Counted from the first letter of the stretch, positions 44,310 through 53,720 are shown. The stretch is 64,000 nt of DNA from an uncultured Coriobacteriaceae bacterium (GCA_902790135.1 CADAQM010000012.1:23746-87745), one strand, 5' to 3'. Translations and numbers: made by a program. The notes: generated by a model from the sequence alone, not told the origin.

Positions 44310-45179
44310 ATGACGAATGACGAGCTCTTTGAGCTTACCAACGCCGTGGACGACGAGATCAGCGCTCGCGAAGGTGCGCCGGGGTCCCATCCCGAGTGGG
44401 ATCGGCTCGTGCGCACCATCTGGCGCCTGCGCCAGCCCGACGGCTGCCCCTGGGACAAGGTCCAGACGCACGAGTCCATCACCAAGAACATGGTGGAGGA
44501 GGCCTACGAGGCCGTTGAGGCCATCTGCCAAAACGACACGCCCCACCTGCGTGAGGAGCTCGGCGACGTGCTCGAGCAGGTGCTCCTGCATGCCCAGATA
44601 GCCCAGGACGGCGACGAGTTTGACATCGACGACGTGTGCCGCGAGCTCAACGAGAAGCTCGTGCGCCGCCATCCGCACGTGTTTGGCGACGCCGCCAAGG
44701 TGGGTGCGGTGGGCTCGGCCGGCGAGGTGCTCGACATCTGGGACGACGTCAAGAAGTCCGAACGCGAGGCCAAGGGCGAGGGTGCGTGCGAGCCAGGGCT
44801 TCTCGATTCCGTGCCCCTCTCGCTGCCGGCGCTCATGCAGTGCCAGAAGATCTCCAAGCGCGCGGCTAAGGCGGGCTTCGAGTGGGGCAGCGTGGAGGAG
44901 GTCTGGGACCAGGTCGCCAGCGAGCGGGCCGAGTTCGAGGCCGAGGAGCGGGGGAGCGCGGCCGCTGCCGAGGAGTTTGGCGACATCCTGTTTGCGCTGG
45001 TAAACGTCGCGCGGCACGAGGGTATCGACGCCGAGGAGGCCCTGGCGGCCTCCAACCGCAAGTTCCGTCGCCGCTGGGCGGCCATGGAAGCCCTCGCGCA
45101 TGACGAGGGAGTGGCCATCGACTCGCTCTCCACGGCACGCCAAAACGAGCTCTGGAACGAGGTCAAGGCCAAGGAGTAG
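44310..45179 (+). CDS. mazG: Nucleoside triphosphate pyrophosphohydrolase MazG
   Basis: A 289-residue all-alpha NTP pyrophosphatase. It has the first MazG motif region CPWDKVQTHESITKNMVEEA with EEAYE, then EELGDVLEQVLLHAQIA (EExxD), and a second repeat AAAAEEFGDILFALVNVAR. Length matches bacterial two-domain MazG. It removes aberrant NTPs and can affect ppGpp levels. GAGAGGGAC precedes ATG 44310. Confidence 0.94.
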   Translation: MTNDELFELTNAVDDEISAREGAPGSHPEWDRLVRTIWRLRQPDGCPWDKVQTHESITKNMVEEAYEAVEAICQNDTPHLREELGDVLEQVLLHAQIAQDGDEFDIDDVCRELNEKLVRRHPHVFGDAAKVGAVGSAGEVLDIWDDVKKSEREAKGEGACEPGLLDSVPLSLPALMQCQKISKRAAKAGFEWGSVEEVWDQVASERAEFEAEERGSAAAAEEFGDILFALVNVARHEGIDAEEALAASNRKFRRRWAAMEALAHDEGVAIDSLSTARQNELWNEVKAKE

Positions 45180-45334
45180 GCACCGATTCCTCACGTCCGC
45201 CTGCCGTGCGATGCCGCTGGAGAAAGTTATTTCCATTTGCGGTTGATGCGCCCACGGCAGGCGCGACCCGTGTTATAACTATAAGTGGCGGATTCGCCCG
45301 CCGCGCCAACATACACTTCAAACAAAGCAGTGGC

Positions 45335-46189
45335 ATGAACACTCGAGCAGACAACATAGCGTTCCGCTCTGTTCCCCTTATCCAACGAGGGGATGCATCG
45401 GCGTTTGCCTCGACGCGAAGCACGCGCGACAGGATGTCGGGCGACCGCTCCGCGCGTTCCTCTCGTCATGCCACGCGCCTGTCTGAGGTCGGCACGGCCG
45501 AGTTTGGCAGGAGCCGTCTGGCGGAGGGCCAGACCGTGAGCGCCTACGCCGGCGAGTCTGGCGTGGTGAGCGTGAGCCGTCGCCGCGAGCGTTGGACGGT
45601 GGTGTCCGACGAGCCGACGCGCACCAGGCGCAGGCAGCCCGCGGAGCAGGCCGAGCCGGTCAACCGTCGCAGGTTCGTCGAGGACTACGACGACGGTGCG
45701 GTAGCCATCTCCGGCTCCGAGAGCCGTCGCAATGCCGTGGTCGGCGCCCTTCGCGCGGTGCCCGAGGCCATCGGTGGGGCGGTGCTCGCCGGCGGTGCGG
45801 CCATCGTGAGCCACATCCACAGGCGCGGCCTGCTGGTGATGCTCGCCATCGCGCTGGCCGTGGCCATGCTCTTCTCGCCGGTGCGCAACCTCTACATCGC
45901 CTACCGCCAGCTCGACACGCTGCAGCAGACCTACGACGTTCTGAACGAGGAGAACAACAAGCTCCGCTCCCAGATCGAGGCGCTTCAGACCCGCGAGGGC
46001 ATCGAGAACGAGGCGCGCGAGCGCGGCTACGTGGATCCCGGCGAGACAAAGGTGCTCGTGGAGGGCCTGGAGGTCGATGAGGGCCAGAGTGCTGCCGCAG
46101 AGGCCGTGGCCGAGCTCGAGGTGCCCGACACGCGCGTCTGGTACATTCGCCTGCTCGATTCGCTGTTTGGCTACGATCCCGCAGCCTAG
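45335..46189 (+). CDS. FtsB/DivIC-like septum formation initiator with long N-terminus
   Basis: A 284-residue protein. Residues 1-155 are Arg/Ser-rich, probably cytoplasmic and disordered. A membrane helix near 165-187 (LLVMLAIALAVAMLFSPV) is followed by the coiled coil LDTLQQTYDVLNEENNKLRS and the family-typical EARERGYVDPGETKV. DivIC/FtsB binds FtsL and FtsQ at the septum. The N-terminal extension is long compared with the usual 100-130 residues. ATG 45335 is the first suitable start; the ribosome site is weak. Preceded by mazG, followed by a terminator. Confidence 0.82.
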   Translation: MNTRADNIAFRSVPLIQRGDASAFASTRSTRDRMSGDRSARSSRHATRLSEVGTAEFGRSRLAEGQTVSAYAGESGVVSVSRRRERWTVVSDEPTRTRRRQPAEQAEPVNRRRFVEDYDDGAVAISGSESRRNAVVGALRAVPEAIGGAVLAGGAAIVSHIHRRGLLVMLAIALAVAMLFSPVRNLYIAYRQLDTLQQTYDVLNEENNKLRSQIEALQTREGIENEARERGYVDPGETKVLVEGLEVDEGQSAAAEAVAELEVPDTRVWYIRLLDSLFGYDPAA

Positions 46190-46228
46190 CAGGTGTGTTA
46201 CAACTGAAGGGGGCATGACCCGTGTGAT

Positions 46229-46266
46229 CTCGTCCGACAGGGTGCGCCTTGTCGGACGTTTTGTTT
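46229..46266 (+). terminator. Terminator after the FtsB-like gene
   Basis: CGTCCGACA (46231-46239) pairs with TGTCGGACG (46250-46258), followed by TTTTGTTT. Confidence 0.82.
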
Positions 46267-46288
46267 CTCGGCCAGAACGGAGGCTCGG

Positions 46289-47275
46289 ATGGGACGCGTC
46301 GCGTGCATTGACATTGGAACGGTCACCTGTCGTCTGGCGGTTGCCGACGTTGCGGACGGGCGCGTCGAGCACCTCCACAAGCGCTCGACCATCGTCGACC
46401 TGGGCGAGAATCTCACGCAGACGGGCCGTATCTGCGATGGCGCGCGCGAGCGCGTGCTTGCCTGCGTCGACGGCTATCTGGTCGAGGCGCGGTCGATGGC
46501 GGCGCCGGTCATCTGCTGCACGCTCACGAGCGCGGCGCGCGATGCGAGCAACTCTGACGAGCTGCTGGCCGAGTTTGCCGAGCGCGACCTCAAGGCGCAG
46601 GTCATCCCAGGCAACGTGGAGGGCAACCTCACGCTCCTCGGCGCGTGCCAGGACTTTCCGGGACATCTGGTGCTGGTGGCGGACAACGGCGGCGGCTCCA
46701 CGGAGCTGGCACTGGGCATGCTCACGCCAGACGGGCTCGATGCTCGTGCGATTCGCTCGGTCGACGTGGGGTGCCGACGGATTACGGAGCGCTTTTTGAG
46801 CGCAGGCGACCCTCCGTCAGCCGATGACCTGGCAGCCGCCCACGCCTTTGCGGCGGAGTTCTTTGACGACACGGTGCGCGAGCTGGGCCTTCGCGAGGCC
46901 GGTGCCGAGCGCCTGGTGGTCACGGGTGGCACGGTCACAAGCCTGGTGGCCATCGACGCCAAGCTTGAGCCCTACGACTCCTCCTACGTGCACCTGCACG
47001 AGATGACGCGCACGCAGGTGGAGGGGCTCGAGCGGCAACTGGCGCAGATCACGGTTGCCGAGCGGGCACAGCTGCCGGGCCTGCAGCCCAAGCGCGCACG
47101 CGTGATTCTGGGCGGCGCGGTGGCCGTGTCCGAGCTCATGCGCGCCACCGGCTTCGACCGCCTGACGGTCAGCGAGAGCGACCTTCTCTTTGGTCTTGCC
47201 CTTACGGTGGACGGCGTGTGTGGGCAGGGCCTCTCACCCGTTTCGTGGGAGCCAGAGCTCACCTCACTGGTGTAG
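46289..47275 (+). CDS. Ppx/GppA family phosphatase
   Basis: A 328-residue ASKHA-fold enzyme that cuts polyphosphate or pppGpp. It has the phosphate-1 segment CIDIGTVTCRLAVADV, TSAARDASN, VPGN-like VIPGNVEGNLTL and the phosphate-2 loop VADNGGGSTELALG, then VTGGTVTSLVAID. It lacks the C-terminal HD domain of E. coli Ppx, like the short actinobacterial form. ATG 46289. tRNA-Leu follows. Which of the two substrates it prefers cannot be told. Confidence 0.9.
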   Translation: MGRVACIDIGTVTCRLAVADVADGRVEHLHKRSTIVDLGENLTQTGRICDGARERVLACVDGYLVEARSMAAPVICCTLTSAARDASNSDELLAEFAERDLKAQVIPGNVEGNLTLLGACQDFPGHLVLVADNGGGSTELALGMLTPDGLDARAIRSVDVGCRRITERFLSAGDPPSADDLAAAHAFAAEFFDDTVRELGLREAGAERLVVTGGTVTSLVAIDAKLEPYDSSYVHLHEMTRTQVEGLERQLAQITVAERAQLPGLQPKRARVILGGAVAVSELMRATGFDRLTVSESDLLFGLALTVDGVCGQGLSPVSWEPELTSLV

Positions 47276-47303
47276 TCTGTACTCATGCAGTAACGCTGCG
47301 CTT

Positions 47304-47388
47304 GGGGGCGTGGCGGAATTGGCAGACGCAGGGGACTTAAAATCCTCCGCCTTATGGCTTGCGGGTTCGAACCCCGCCGCCCCTACCA
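47304..47388 (+). tRNA. tRNA-Leu (TAA)
   Basis: An 85-nt class II tRNA. The acceptor GGGGGCG pairs with CGCCCCT, the anticodon loop CTTAAAA gives TAA, there is a long variable arm, and the T-arm has GGTTCGAACCC. CCA is encoded. No intron in the anticodon, in contrast to the tRNA-Pro at the window end. Confidence 0.95.
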
Positions 47389-47547
47389 GCATATTTGCGG
47401 CCTGACCTCGTCGGGCCGACCTACACGCAGACGGCCGTGCGACATTCGGCCATCTTGCGTGGGCTGGTTATCACATTTCTCCGCATAACCAATGAGACGG
47501 TCGCACGCTCTGCATGCGGCCCCCTTGCCGATAGAGAGGCTGGACGC

Positions 47548-48450
47548 ATGCAATCGGTAGCTACCGAGACAAGAACGAACCGGGAGGTCCCGCGCAAGAG
47601 CGCGCGCGTCTCCGGCATCGACCTAGCGCTGCGCGCCATCGAGGTTCGCCGCCAGGTGATCGAGTTCGCACGCAGCTATCCCGACATGCCCTTCCACCTG
47701 GGAGGGAGCCTCTCGTGCGCCGAGATCATGGCCGTGCTTCTGAGCGGCGTCATGCATACGGGCGTGGATGGTACGCCTTGGGAGCGGCGTGACCGTCTGG
47801 TGCTCTCCAAGGGACACGCGTCGCTGGCGCTCTGGCCGGCGCTCGTGCAGGCAGGCCTCCTGACGCAGGAGGACCTCGATCGCGGCATGCTAGGGCCTGG
47901 CGCTGTCATCGGCAAGCAGCCCAAGCGCAACGTGGCACATGGCATCGAGCTCTCGGGCGGAAGCCTGGGCATGGGTTTGGGTTATGCGGTCGGCCTGGCG
48001 CTTGCCGCCCGTCGCAAGGGGCTCGCCTCGCGCGTATTCTGCGTTATGGGCGATGGCGAATGCGACGAGGGATCGGTCTGGGAGGCCGCATCGTTTGCCG
48101 GCCACAACAGCCTAGGCTCTCTGGTGGCGGTCATCGATGCCAACGGCCTGCAGCTGGATGGTCCCACCGCACAGGTGCTGGACAGTGGTCCGCTCTCGGC
48201 CAAGTTCGCGGCGTTCGGCTTTGACGTGCAGGTCGTGGACGGCCATGACGTGGAGGCGTTGGCAGGGGTGCTCTCCCTGCATTCCGAGCGCCCGCTGGCG
48301 GTCATTGCGCATACGGTCAAGGGCAAGGGCCTCTCGTTTGCTGAGAACGATGTCAAGTGGCACGACCGGTGCCTGGACGATGATGGCTACCGCCGCGCGG
48401 TGGCGGAGCTCGAGGCTGCGCGCAAGGAGGTGCTCGCCAATGCTGAGTGA
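47548..48450 (+). CDS. Transketolase, N-terminal (TPP-binding) subunit
   Basis: A 300-residue half-transketolase. It has KGHASLALWPALVQAG, the GGSLGMGLGYAVG segment, and the TPP/Mg site GDGECDEGSVWEAA ... DANGLQLDG, and HTVKGKGLSFAEND. The partner gene (C-terminal half) overlaps by 11 bp. Split transketolases are usual in this class; they interconvert pentose phosphates. ATG 47548 follows GAGAGG. In the 159 bp before it, GGTTAT (47466-47471) and ATAACC (47485-47490) form a short inverted repeat. Confidence 0.9.
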   Translation: MQSVATETRTNREVPRKSARVSGIDLALRAIEVRRQVIEFARSYPDMPFHLGGSLSCAEIMAVLLSGVMHTGVDGTPWERRDRLVLSKGHASLALWPALVQAGLLTQEDLDRGMLGPGAVIGKQPKRNVAHGIELSGGSLGMGLGYAVGLALAARRKGLASRVFCVMGDGECDEGSVWEAASFAGHNSLGSLVAVIDANGLQLDGPTAQVLDSGPLSAKFAAFGFDVQVVDGHDVEALAGVLSLHSERPLAVIAHTVKGKGLSFAENDVKWHDRCLDDDGYRRAVAELEAARKEVLANAE

Positions 48451-49399
48451 GGGTTTGCGCGTCTGCGGCCTTGACGCAAAGGTGGTCTTCGGCGAGACGA
48501 TGGCTCGCATCGCAAAGAACGACCCGCTGCTCACGGTGGTCGTGTCCGACTATGGGCGTCGCCTGAACCTGGACGTCATGCGCGAGGAGCTGCCCAGCGC
48601 GTTCGTGCAGTGCGGCATCGCCGAGCAGAGCCAGGTGGAGGTTGCCTCCGCGCTGGCCAACGAGGGATTCCATGTGCTGGCGCCGTCGTATGCGACCTTC
48701 ATCACCTCGCGCGTGCTAGACCAGGTGCGCGTGATGCTGGGCATGATGCGCTCGCCAGTGATTCTGGTGGGACTTTCTGCAGGGTGCGAAGCCGGAGCGC
48801 TCGGCGCGAGCCACATGGCGCTCGAGGACATCGCCTGCGTTCGTACGATTCCGGGCGTAACGGTTGTCTGCCCGGCAGACAACGTGGAGCTTGCGTCGGC
48901 GCTGGAGGAGCTGGCTGCCGAGCCGCGTCCGGCATACGTGCGCGTCAGCCAGTATGCGACGGACATGTGCATCCATGCTCAGGGCGTCCAGCGCGCGTTT
49001 GGCAAGGCCGAGGTGCTGCGCGGGGGAGCTGACGCACAGGTGGCGATTCTCTCCACCGGACCGCTTACCGGGGAGGCACTGCGGGCAGCCGAGCACCTCT
49101 CGCAGGAGGGTGTCGAGACGAGCGCGATCGAGTTTGCCGTGGTCAAGCCCCTGGATACCGAGGCTTTGGACGCATTGGTGGGCAAGCGCCTAGTGGTGAC
49201 GGTGGAGGACCATGGCGTGCAGGGTGGCTTTGGGTCAGCGGTCGCCGAGTACCTGTCGGGCGTGGAAGGTGCTCCGCGCGTGCTGCGTCTGGGCATGCCA
49301 GACGAGTACCTGGATGCCGATACGCCGCAGCACCTGCTGGAGTGCGTGGGGCTCACCGCCGAGGGGATTGCCGCCCACGTCAAGGCCGCTCTGGCGTAG
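48440..49399 (+). CDS. Transketolase, C-terminal subunit
   Basis: A 319-residue half with the pyrimidine-binding and C-terminal domains. Motifs: QCGIAEQSQVEVASALANEG (the Glu that activates TPP), SHMALEDIACVRTIPG, and VEDHGVQGGFGSAVAE. ATG 48440 lies inside the end of the previous gene, 9 nt after AAGGAGG, so the two are translationally coupled and form one heteromeric enzyme. In the 213 bp after it I see no gene; a possible promoter (TTGAGC, TAGGAT) lies near 49553-49580. Confidence 0.9.
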   Translation: MLSEGLRVCGLDAKVVFGETMARIAKNDPLLTVVVSDYGRRLNLDVMREELPSAFVQCGIAEQSQVEVASALANEGFHVLAPSYATFITSRVLDQVRVMLGMMRSPVILVGLSAGCEAGALGASHMALEDIACVRTIPGVTVVCPADNVELASALEELAAEPRPAYVRVSQYATDMCIHAQGVQRAFGKAEVLRGGADAQVAILSTGPLTGEALRAAEHLSQEGVETSAIEFAVVKPLDTEALDALVGKRLVVTVEDHGVQGGFGSAVAEYLSGVEGAPRVLRLGMPDEYLDADTPQHLLECVGLTAEGIAAHVKAALA

Positions 49400-49613
49400 C
49401 GGCAGGCGCAGGGAGCCGTTGGCGCAAGAGGTCGGGCAAGGTTTTTTCGAACCCGGCGCGCTGGCGCATCAGGTTCAGATTATCTTTCTCGTTCTTACCC
49501 CCCATGGGCGGGACGGCTTCGCGCGTTGTGTTCCGCGTCTTGGAACCAGCTTTGAGCGCTGGCTGATGGGCCCTAGGATAGAATTCGTCCAAAGGCAAAC
49601 ATAAGGAGCCATC

Positions 49614-50786
49614 ATGAAGCGCATTGCCGTTATCGCCGCACCGGGTTGCGAAGAGGGCGAGACCCTCACCATCGCCGACGTCTTCCGTCGTGCCGAGCTG
49701 TCCTGCGACCTCGTGGGCCTTGGGGCCCTCGACATCACCGGCGGTCACAAGACCGTCTTCCGCTGTGATGCGGTGCTCGACGATACGCTCGCCGACACCT
49801 ACGACATGGTCATCCTGCCGGGCGGCTATGGCGGCGTGGACGCCATGGTGGACTCCGAGCTGTTGCTCGGCCAGGTGGCCAGCATGCTCGAGGCGGGCAA
49901 GTGGGTCGCAGCCATCTGCGCCGCTCCGCTTGCGCTCGACAAGGCGGGCCTGCTCGAGGGCCGTACCTTCACCTGCTATCCCGGCCAGCGCGCTGCCATC
50001 AAGGCCGGTACCTGGGTGAACGAGGTCGTCGTGGTCGACGGCAAGCTCGTGACCAGCCAGGGCCCCGCCACTGCCTGGGCCTTCTCCTACAAACTGGTCG
50101 AGCTGATGGGTGGTGACGCCGAGGCCGTGCGCCAGCGCATGGTGTATCGCAACGCCTTCGACGAGCCCGAGGTCGAGGGTGCCGAGCCCGCACCGCTCTG
50201 CGAGGTGCCCGGCCCCGACGGTAGCGCCCCCAAGAAGGTGGCCGTGCTCATGATCGACGGCTTCGAGGAGTCCGAGACCATCCAGATCGTCGACCTGCTG
50301 CGCCGCGCTCACGTCGAGGCCTCCACGTACCGCTTCCAAGAGGACGAGTTTGTCCTTGGCATGCAGAACCTGCTCGTCAAGTCCGATGCGGTCTTTGGCC
50401 CAGAGGTGCTTGAGGCCGACGCCGTCGTCGTGCCCGGCGGCCGTACCGCAGGCGCCAAGCTCATCGCCCGCGAGGATGTCCTTGACGCCCTGCGCTCCTT
50501 CGACCGTGAGGGCAAGCTCATCGGCGCGATGTGCTCCGGCACCACGGTTGCCCATGCGGCGGGTGTCCTCGAGGGCAAGCGCGTGACCGGCTACACCGGC
50601 TACGGCGTAAGGCTGACCGGCGCGACTTTCATCGAGGACGAGGTGGCCGTGTGGGATGCCAACGTGGTCACGAGCCAGGGTCCCGCGACCCCGTACCCGT
50701 TTGCCTTCAAGCTCATGGAGGCGCTGGGCATCGACCCCAAGCCGTTCAAGAACCGCCTGCTCTACGCCCTGGTCGGCGGCAAGTAG
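49614..50786 (+). CDS. Tandem DJ-1/PfpI domain protein
   Basis: A 390-residue protein made of two DJ-1 domains. Domain 1 (1-180) has VILPGGYGG and AAICAAPLAL with nucleophile Cys; domain 2 (205-390) has VAVLMIDGFEESE, VVVPGGRTAG and GAMCSGTTVA, again with Cys. Both keep the acidic Glu near the N-terminus (GCEEGE, GFEESE). DJ-1/YajL proteins act on methylglyoxal or protect from oxidative damage. Single-domain forms of about 190 residues are usual, so this is an in-tandem fusion. AAGGAG before ATG. Confidence 0.85.
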   Translation: MKRIAVIAAPGCEEGETLTIADVFRRAELSCDLVGLGALDITGGHKTVFRCDAVLDDTLADTYDMVILPGGYGGVDAMVDSELLLGQVASMLEAGKWVAAICAAPLALDKAGLLEGRTFTCYPGQRAAIKAGTWVNEVVVVDGKLVTSQGPATAWAFSYKLVELMGGDAEAVRQRMVYRNAFDEPEVEGAEPAPLCEVPGPDGSAPKKVAVLMIDGFEESETIQIVDLLRRAHVEASTYRFQEDEFVLGMQNLLVKSDAVFGPEVLEADAVVVPGGRTAGAKLIAREDVLDALRSFDREGKLIGAMCSGTTVAHAAGVLEGKRVTGYTGYGVRLTGATFIEDEVAVWDANVVTSQGPATPYPFAFKLMEALGIDPKPFKNRLLYALVGGK

Positions 50787-50845
50787 GCTAGCCTTTCGAG
50801 GGCTGTTGTCCGTTGGGCTCTACGTCATCGGAGAGAAGGGCGCCT

Positions 50846-51601
50846 GTGATCTACCGCAAGCTGGCCGTCGTGCTTTTGAGCGTGGTCTCCACCGAGCCCG
50901 CGGGTTCGACAAACGCCGTGATCGCCGAGTACCTGCTCGCCCATCGTGGCGAGGCTGCCACGATGGGCGTCAGGCAGCTCGCTGAGGCGTGCGCGGTGGG
51001 CACGGGTTCCATCTCGCGCTTTTGCCGCGAGGTCGGGCTGGCTGGGTTCACTGAGCTCCATGGCACCCTCGCTGAGGACGAGGACGTGTTCGAGCGCGTG
51101 CAGGGGCAGGATGCGCACAGGCGGTGGGCTCGTGAGGCCGCAGGCGCGCTGGGCAAGGCGGCGCTGAGTGTCAGTCAGGCAAAGCTTGCCGAGCTGGCGC
51201 GAGAGGCGCAGGTGCACGAGCGGGTGAGCGCGTTTGGCCTGCTCAAGGCCGAGGCGGCGGCACTTTGCCTGCAGACCGATCTGCTGCTTCTGGGCAAGCG
51301 CGTGTACACGAGCGTCGCCTACGCCGACCAGATGACGCACATCCTGAGCGCGCCCGCAGACGAGCTGACCATCGTCTTCTCGTACACTGGCGACTACTTC
51401 GGATATCGCACGTTCACGCAGGACGAGGTGCGCAACCTGCGCAAACGCGAGATCTGGGTGGTGTGCCCGCGCGGGGTTGCGCTGCCCGACTTCGTGAGTG
51501 ACGTGGTGCCCTTCGACTCCGACGGGTCGCAGCTGGGCCATCCGTATCAGCTTGAGGCGGTGGCGAGCCTGCTTGCGCAGGAGTACGCAGCCCTGACCTG
51601 A
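50846..51601 (+). CDS. RpiR/MurR-type regulator with SIS-like domain
   Basis: A 251-residue transcription factor. The N-terminal HTH (MGVRQLAEACAVGTGSISRF) is RpiR-like, and the C-terminal part resembles a weak SIS sugar-phosphate domain (LTIVFSYTGDYFG, IWVVCPRGVALPDF). GTG 50846 follows GGAGAAGG; a TTG at 50813 is an alternative. No sugar operon is adjacent, so the ligand and targets are unknown. The next gene is convergent. Confidence 0.75.
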   Translation: MIYRKLAVVLLSVVSTEPAGSTNAVIAEYLLAHRGEAATMGVRQLAEACAVGTGSISRFCREVGLAGFTELHGTLAEDEDVFERVQGQDAHRRWAREAAGALGKAALSVSQAKLAELAREAQVHERVSAFGLLKAEAAALCLQTDLLLLGKRVYTSVAYADQMTHILSAPADELTIVFSYTGDYFGYRTFTQDEVRNLRKREIWVVCPRGVALPDFVSDVVPFDSDGSQLGHPYQLEAVASLLAQEYAALT

Positions 51602-51619
51602 CGGGCGCCGTCGCCGTGG

Positions 51620-52594
51620 CTACCAGCCAAAGCCGTTGCGCTCGGCAAAGGCCCGAGCGTGCTCGGCAAAATCTCCCTGCCCGCTTGCCCACGTGCAAAG
51701 GTCGGGCACGTCGCAGATGATGGGGTCGGCTTCGTGCACCGCGAGCGTGACCTCCTCGAACGAGTACGGCTCGGCCGAGGGGCGGTCGGGCAGGTAGGTG
51801 TCCACCATGATGGGCCTGAGCAGCGCGTATCCACCACCCTCGCAGAGCTGGTCGAAGCCCGCGAGCGCGCGGCGTGCGGCCGGCATGCGTCCCAGCTTGT
51901 AGAAGAGCAGCACGCGACCGAGCTGCTGCCAGCTGTCGCCTCGGCGGCCAAAGCGTGCGTCGAGTGCCTCGAAGCCTTCCTCGTCCTCGAGTCGCGCCAG
52001 GCACAGCGCGCAGGTGTGGCGTGCGCCAAGCGGGTCGGAGGGCGATGCCGCCAGCAGCGCCTGCCCGTGCTCGTTTGACATGCGGTAGCGCGCGGAGTCG
52101 AGGCAGGTGCGGGAGATGGCGGCGGTCACGCGCATGCGTCCGCGGAGAAACACGTCGTGCCAGGCGTCGCCGGACTCCGGCGCCGTCAGGGGGCCTCGCT
52201 CGGCCGCCAGTGCGCGGTCCAGCTCGAGCAGGGCGTCGAGCTGGTCATCCGGCTCGTTGTCTGCCGCAAGCACCGAGAAGAGCCGCGCGTGCGCGCTCTC
52301 CGGCGCCGTTGCGAGCGCCTCGGCACAGTCGCGCCTCAGGCGCTCCATGCGCCGCGACCGCTCCTGCATGAACTGTTCGTCGTCGCGGAACTCGTCGTCC
52401 CTGCGCGAGGCAAACACGCGCTCGGCCGCCTGCACTAACAGGAAGAATGCCTGGTCAGAGGCATCGTCCACGTAGTCTTGCGGGTTCTCGCGCACCGACA
52501 GCAAGAGCTCCGCGTATGCAGCGGGGGAGAGACCTCCCAGCTTGTTGCTCCGACGGCGTGCCAGCCGTTCCATCAGCTCCTCGTGCAGGTTCAT
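51620..52594 (-). CDS. TPR-like protein of unknown function, paralogue 1
   Basis: A 324-residue all-helical protein I do not recognise. It has TPR-like repeats; the best-preserved segment is CALCLARLEDEEGFEALDAR..., which matches CAIAYAKLEDEAGLDRFAAR in the gene upstream, so the two are tandem paralogues. ATG 52594 follows GGAGGA and overlaps the stop of the upstream gene by 4 bp (ATGA). No membrane segment or signal. It faces the RpiR-type gene at its 3' end. Confidence 0.7.
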   Translation of the reverse strand: MNLHEELMERLARRRSNKLGGLSPAAYAELLLSVRENPQDYVDDASDQAFFLLVQAAERVFASRRDDEFRDDEQFMQERSRRMERLRRDCAEALATAPESAHARLFSVLAADNEPDDQLDALLELDRALAAERGPLTAPESGDAWHDVFLRGRMRVTAAISRTCLDSARYRMSNEHGQALLAASPSDPLGARHTCALCLARLEDEEGFEALDARFGRRGDSWQQLGRVLLFYKLGRMPAARRALAGFDQLCEGGGYALLRPIMVDTYLPDRPSAEPYSFEEVTLAVHEADPIICDVPDLCTWASGQGDFAEHARAFAERNGFGW

Positions 52595-53592
52595 CGCGGC
52601 GTTCCTCCCTGCGGGGCGAGTCCTGTCTGTCGGACGATCCACGTGCCGAGCACGCCGCGGCCCGCGTCGTCGCGACCCTCCTGTAGCAGCACCGTGCCCT
52701 CGGAGATGGCCAGGATCAGCTCGTCCTCGCTGAAGGGTGCCACGGCAAGCCGCGCGAAGACGCCGTCGGGCAGTTCCTTCTGGCTGGTAAGCGCGGTGCT
52801 CGCGTGTGGGTAGGTGTCGACCAGGCGCGTGAGCAGGCGGCGCGCCTCGGCCATGTCGTGACGCTTGTGGGCGAGCGAGATGCGCGAGAGCTGCATCCAG
52901 GCGTCGTCGGTGCCGGCGCGCACGAGGGGCTTGGTGCGGGCAGCAAAGCGGTCGAGCCCAGCCTCGTCCTCGAGCTTCGCGTATGCGATTGCGCAGGTAA
53001 AACGCACGTCCGCAGCGTCCTGCGGATCAAGCTCGAGGAGGGTCTCGCCAATGCGGATAGCCTCGCGGTTGCGCCCGCAGATGACGGCCTTGCCCGCTTG
53101 CGTGGCGAGCCAGCGGTAGTAGGGACGCATGGCGATGTCCGCCTCGAGCGAGGCGCGCTCGGGTGACTCGTCGCGGGCGTTGGCGCGCGCCTCCTCGCAC
53201 TGGGCGCGCACGTCGTCTGCCGTTCGGGCGAGAAAGTCGTAGTAGCTCTCGAACGAGGGACTTTCTGCGGCGATCTTCATGCGAATGGCATCGTGGCAGT
53301 GCGGGTCGAGCGCAATGGCCTCGTCCAGAAGAAGGTGGCCCTTGTCGATGAGCTCCTCGGCCTGCTCGTCGGTGGCAAAGGGCAGCTCATAGTCGATGAG
53401 GGTCGTGGCCTCGGCAACGAGGTGGAAGGCCCGGTCTGCGTCAGACTGGGGCAGGGAGTCGCGGTTCTGCGAGAAACGCCTGTTGAAGCCCGCGAAGGCA
53501 CGCGTGGCCGAGGCGGGGTCCTGCCCGTCGAGCGAGCGCGCGAAGCGCAGACCCAAGCGCTGGTAGTCCTCCCTGTGCGGATCAAACGACAC
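52591..53592 (-). CDS. TPR-like protein of unknown function, paralogue 2
   Basis: A 333-residue helical protein, partner of the previous gene by ATGA coupling. GTG 53592 is preferred as GAGAGGAA lies just upstream; the longer reading from 53766 runs through the REP-like repeat and is unlikely. Helical hairpins include LLLDEAIALDPHCHDAIRMK and TLLELDPQDAADVRFTC. Many acidic and Arg residues, no Cys pattern. A scaffold or regulatory role is guesswork. The cellulose synthase fusion is upstream on the same strand, separated by a hairpin repeat. Confidence 0.7.
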   Translation of the reverse strand: MSFDPHREDYQRLGLRFARSLDGQDPASATRAFAGFNRRFSQNRDSLPQSDADRAFHLVAEATTLIDYELPFATDEQAEELIDKGHLLLDEAIALDPHCHDAIRMKIAAESPSFESYYDFLARTADDVRAQCEEARANARDESPERASLEADIAMRPYYRWLATQAGKAVICGRNREAIRIGETLLELDPQDAADVRFTCAIAYAKLEDEAGLDRFAARTKPLVRAGTDDAWMQLSRISLAHKRHDMAEARRLLTRLVDTYPHASTALTSQKELPDGVFARLAVAPFSEDELILAISEGTVLLQEGRDDAGRGVLGTWIVRQTGLAPQGGTPR

Positions 53593-53650
53593 GACGTTCC
53601 TCTCGTTGGTGTGGTTGGCATTCCATGGTAGCGCACGCCGCGGCCAAGAA

Positions 53651-53694
53651 ACAGGGGACGGGGGAAACAGATGCTTGCTCCCGTTTCCCCCGTC
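53651..53694. repeat. REP-like palindrome R2
   Basis: GACGGGGGAAAC (53657-53668) pairs perfectly with GTTTCCCCCGTC (53683-53694), preceded by ACAGGGGAC. It is a relative of R1 and R3 and could end transcripts on either strand. Confidence 0.6.
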
Positions 53695-53720
53695 GCGAAT
53701 GCCCTTCTGGTCAGTTCTCC

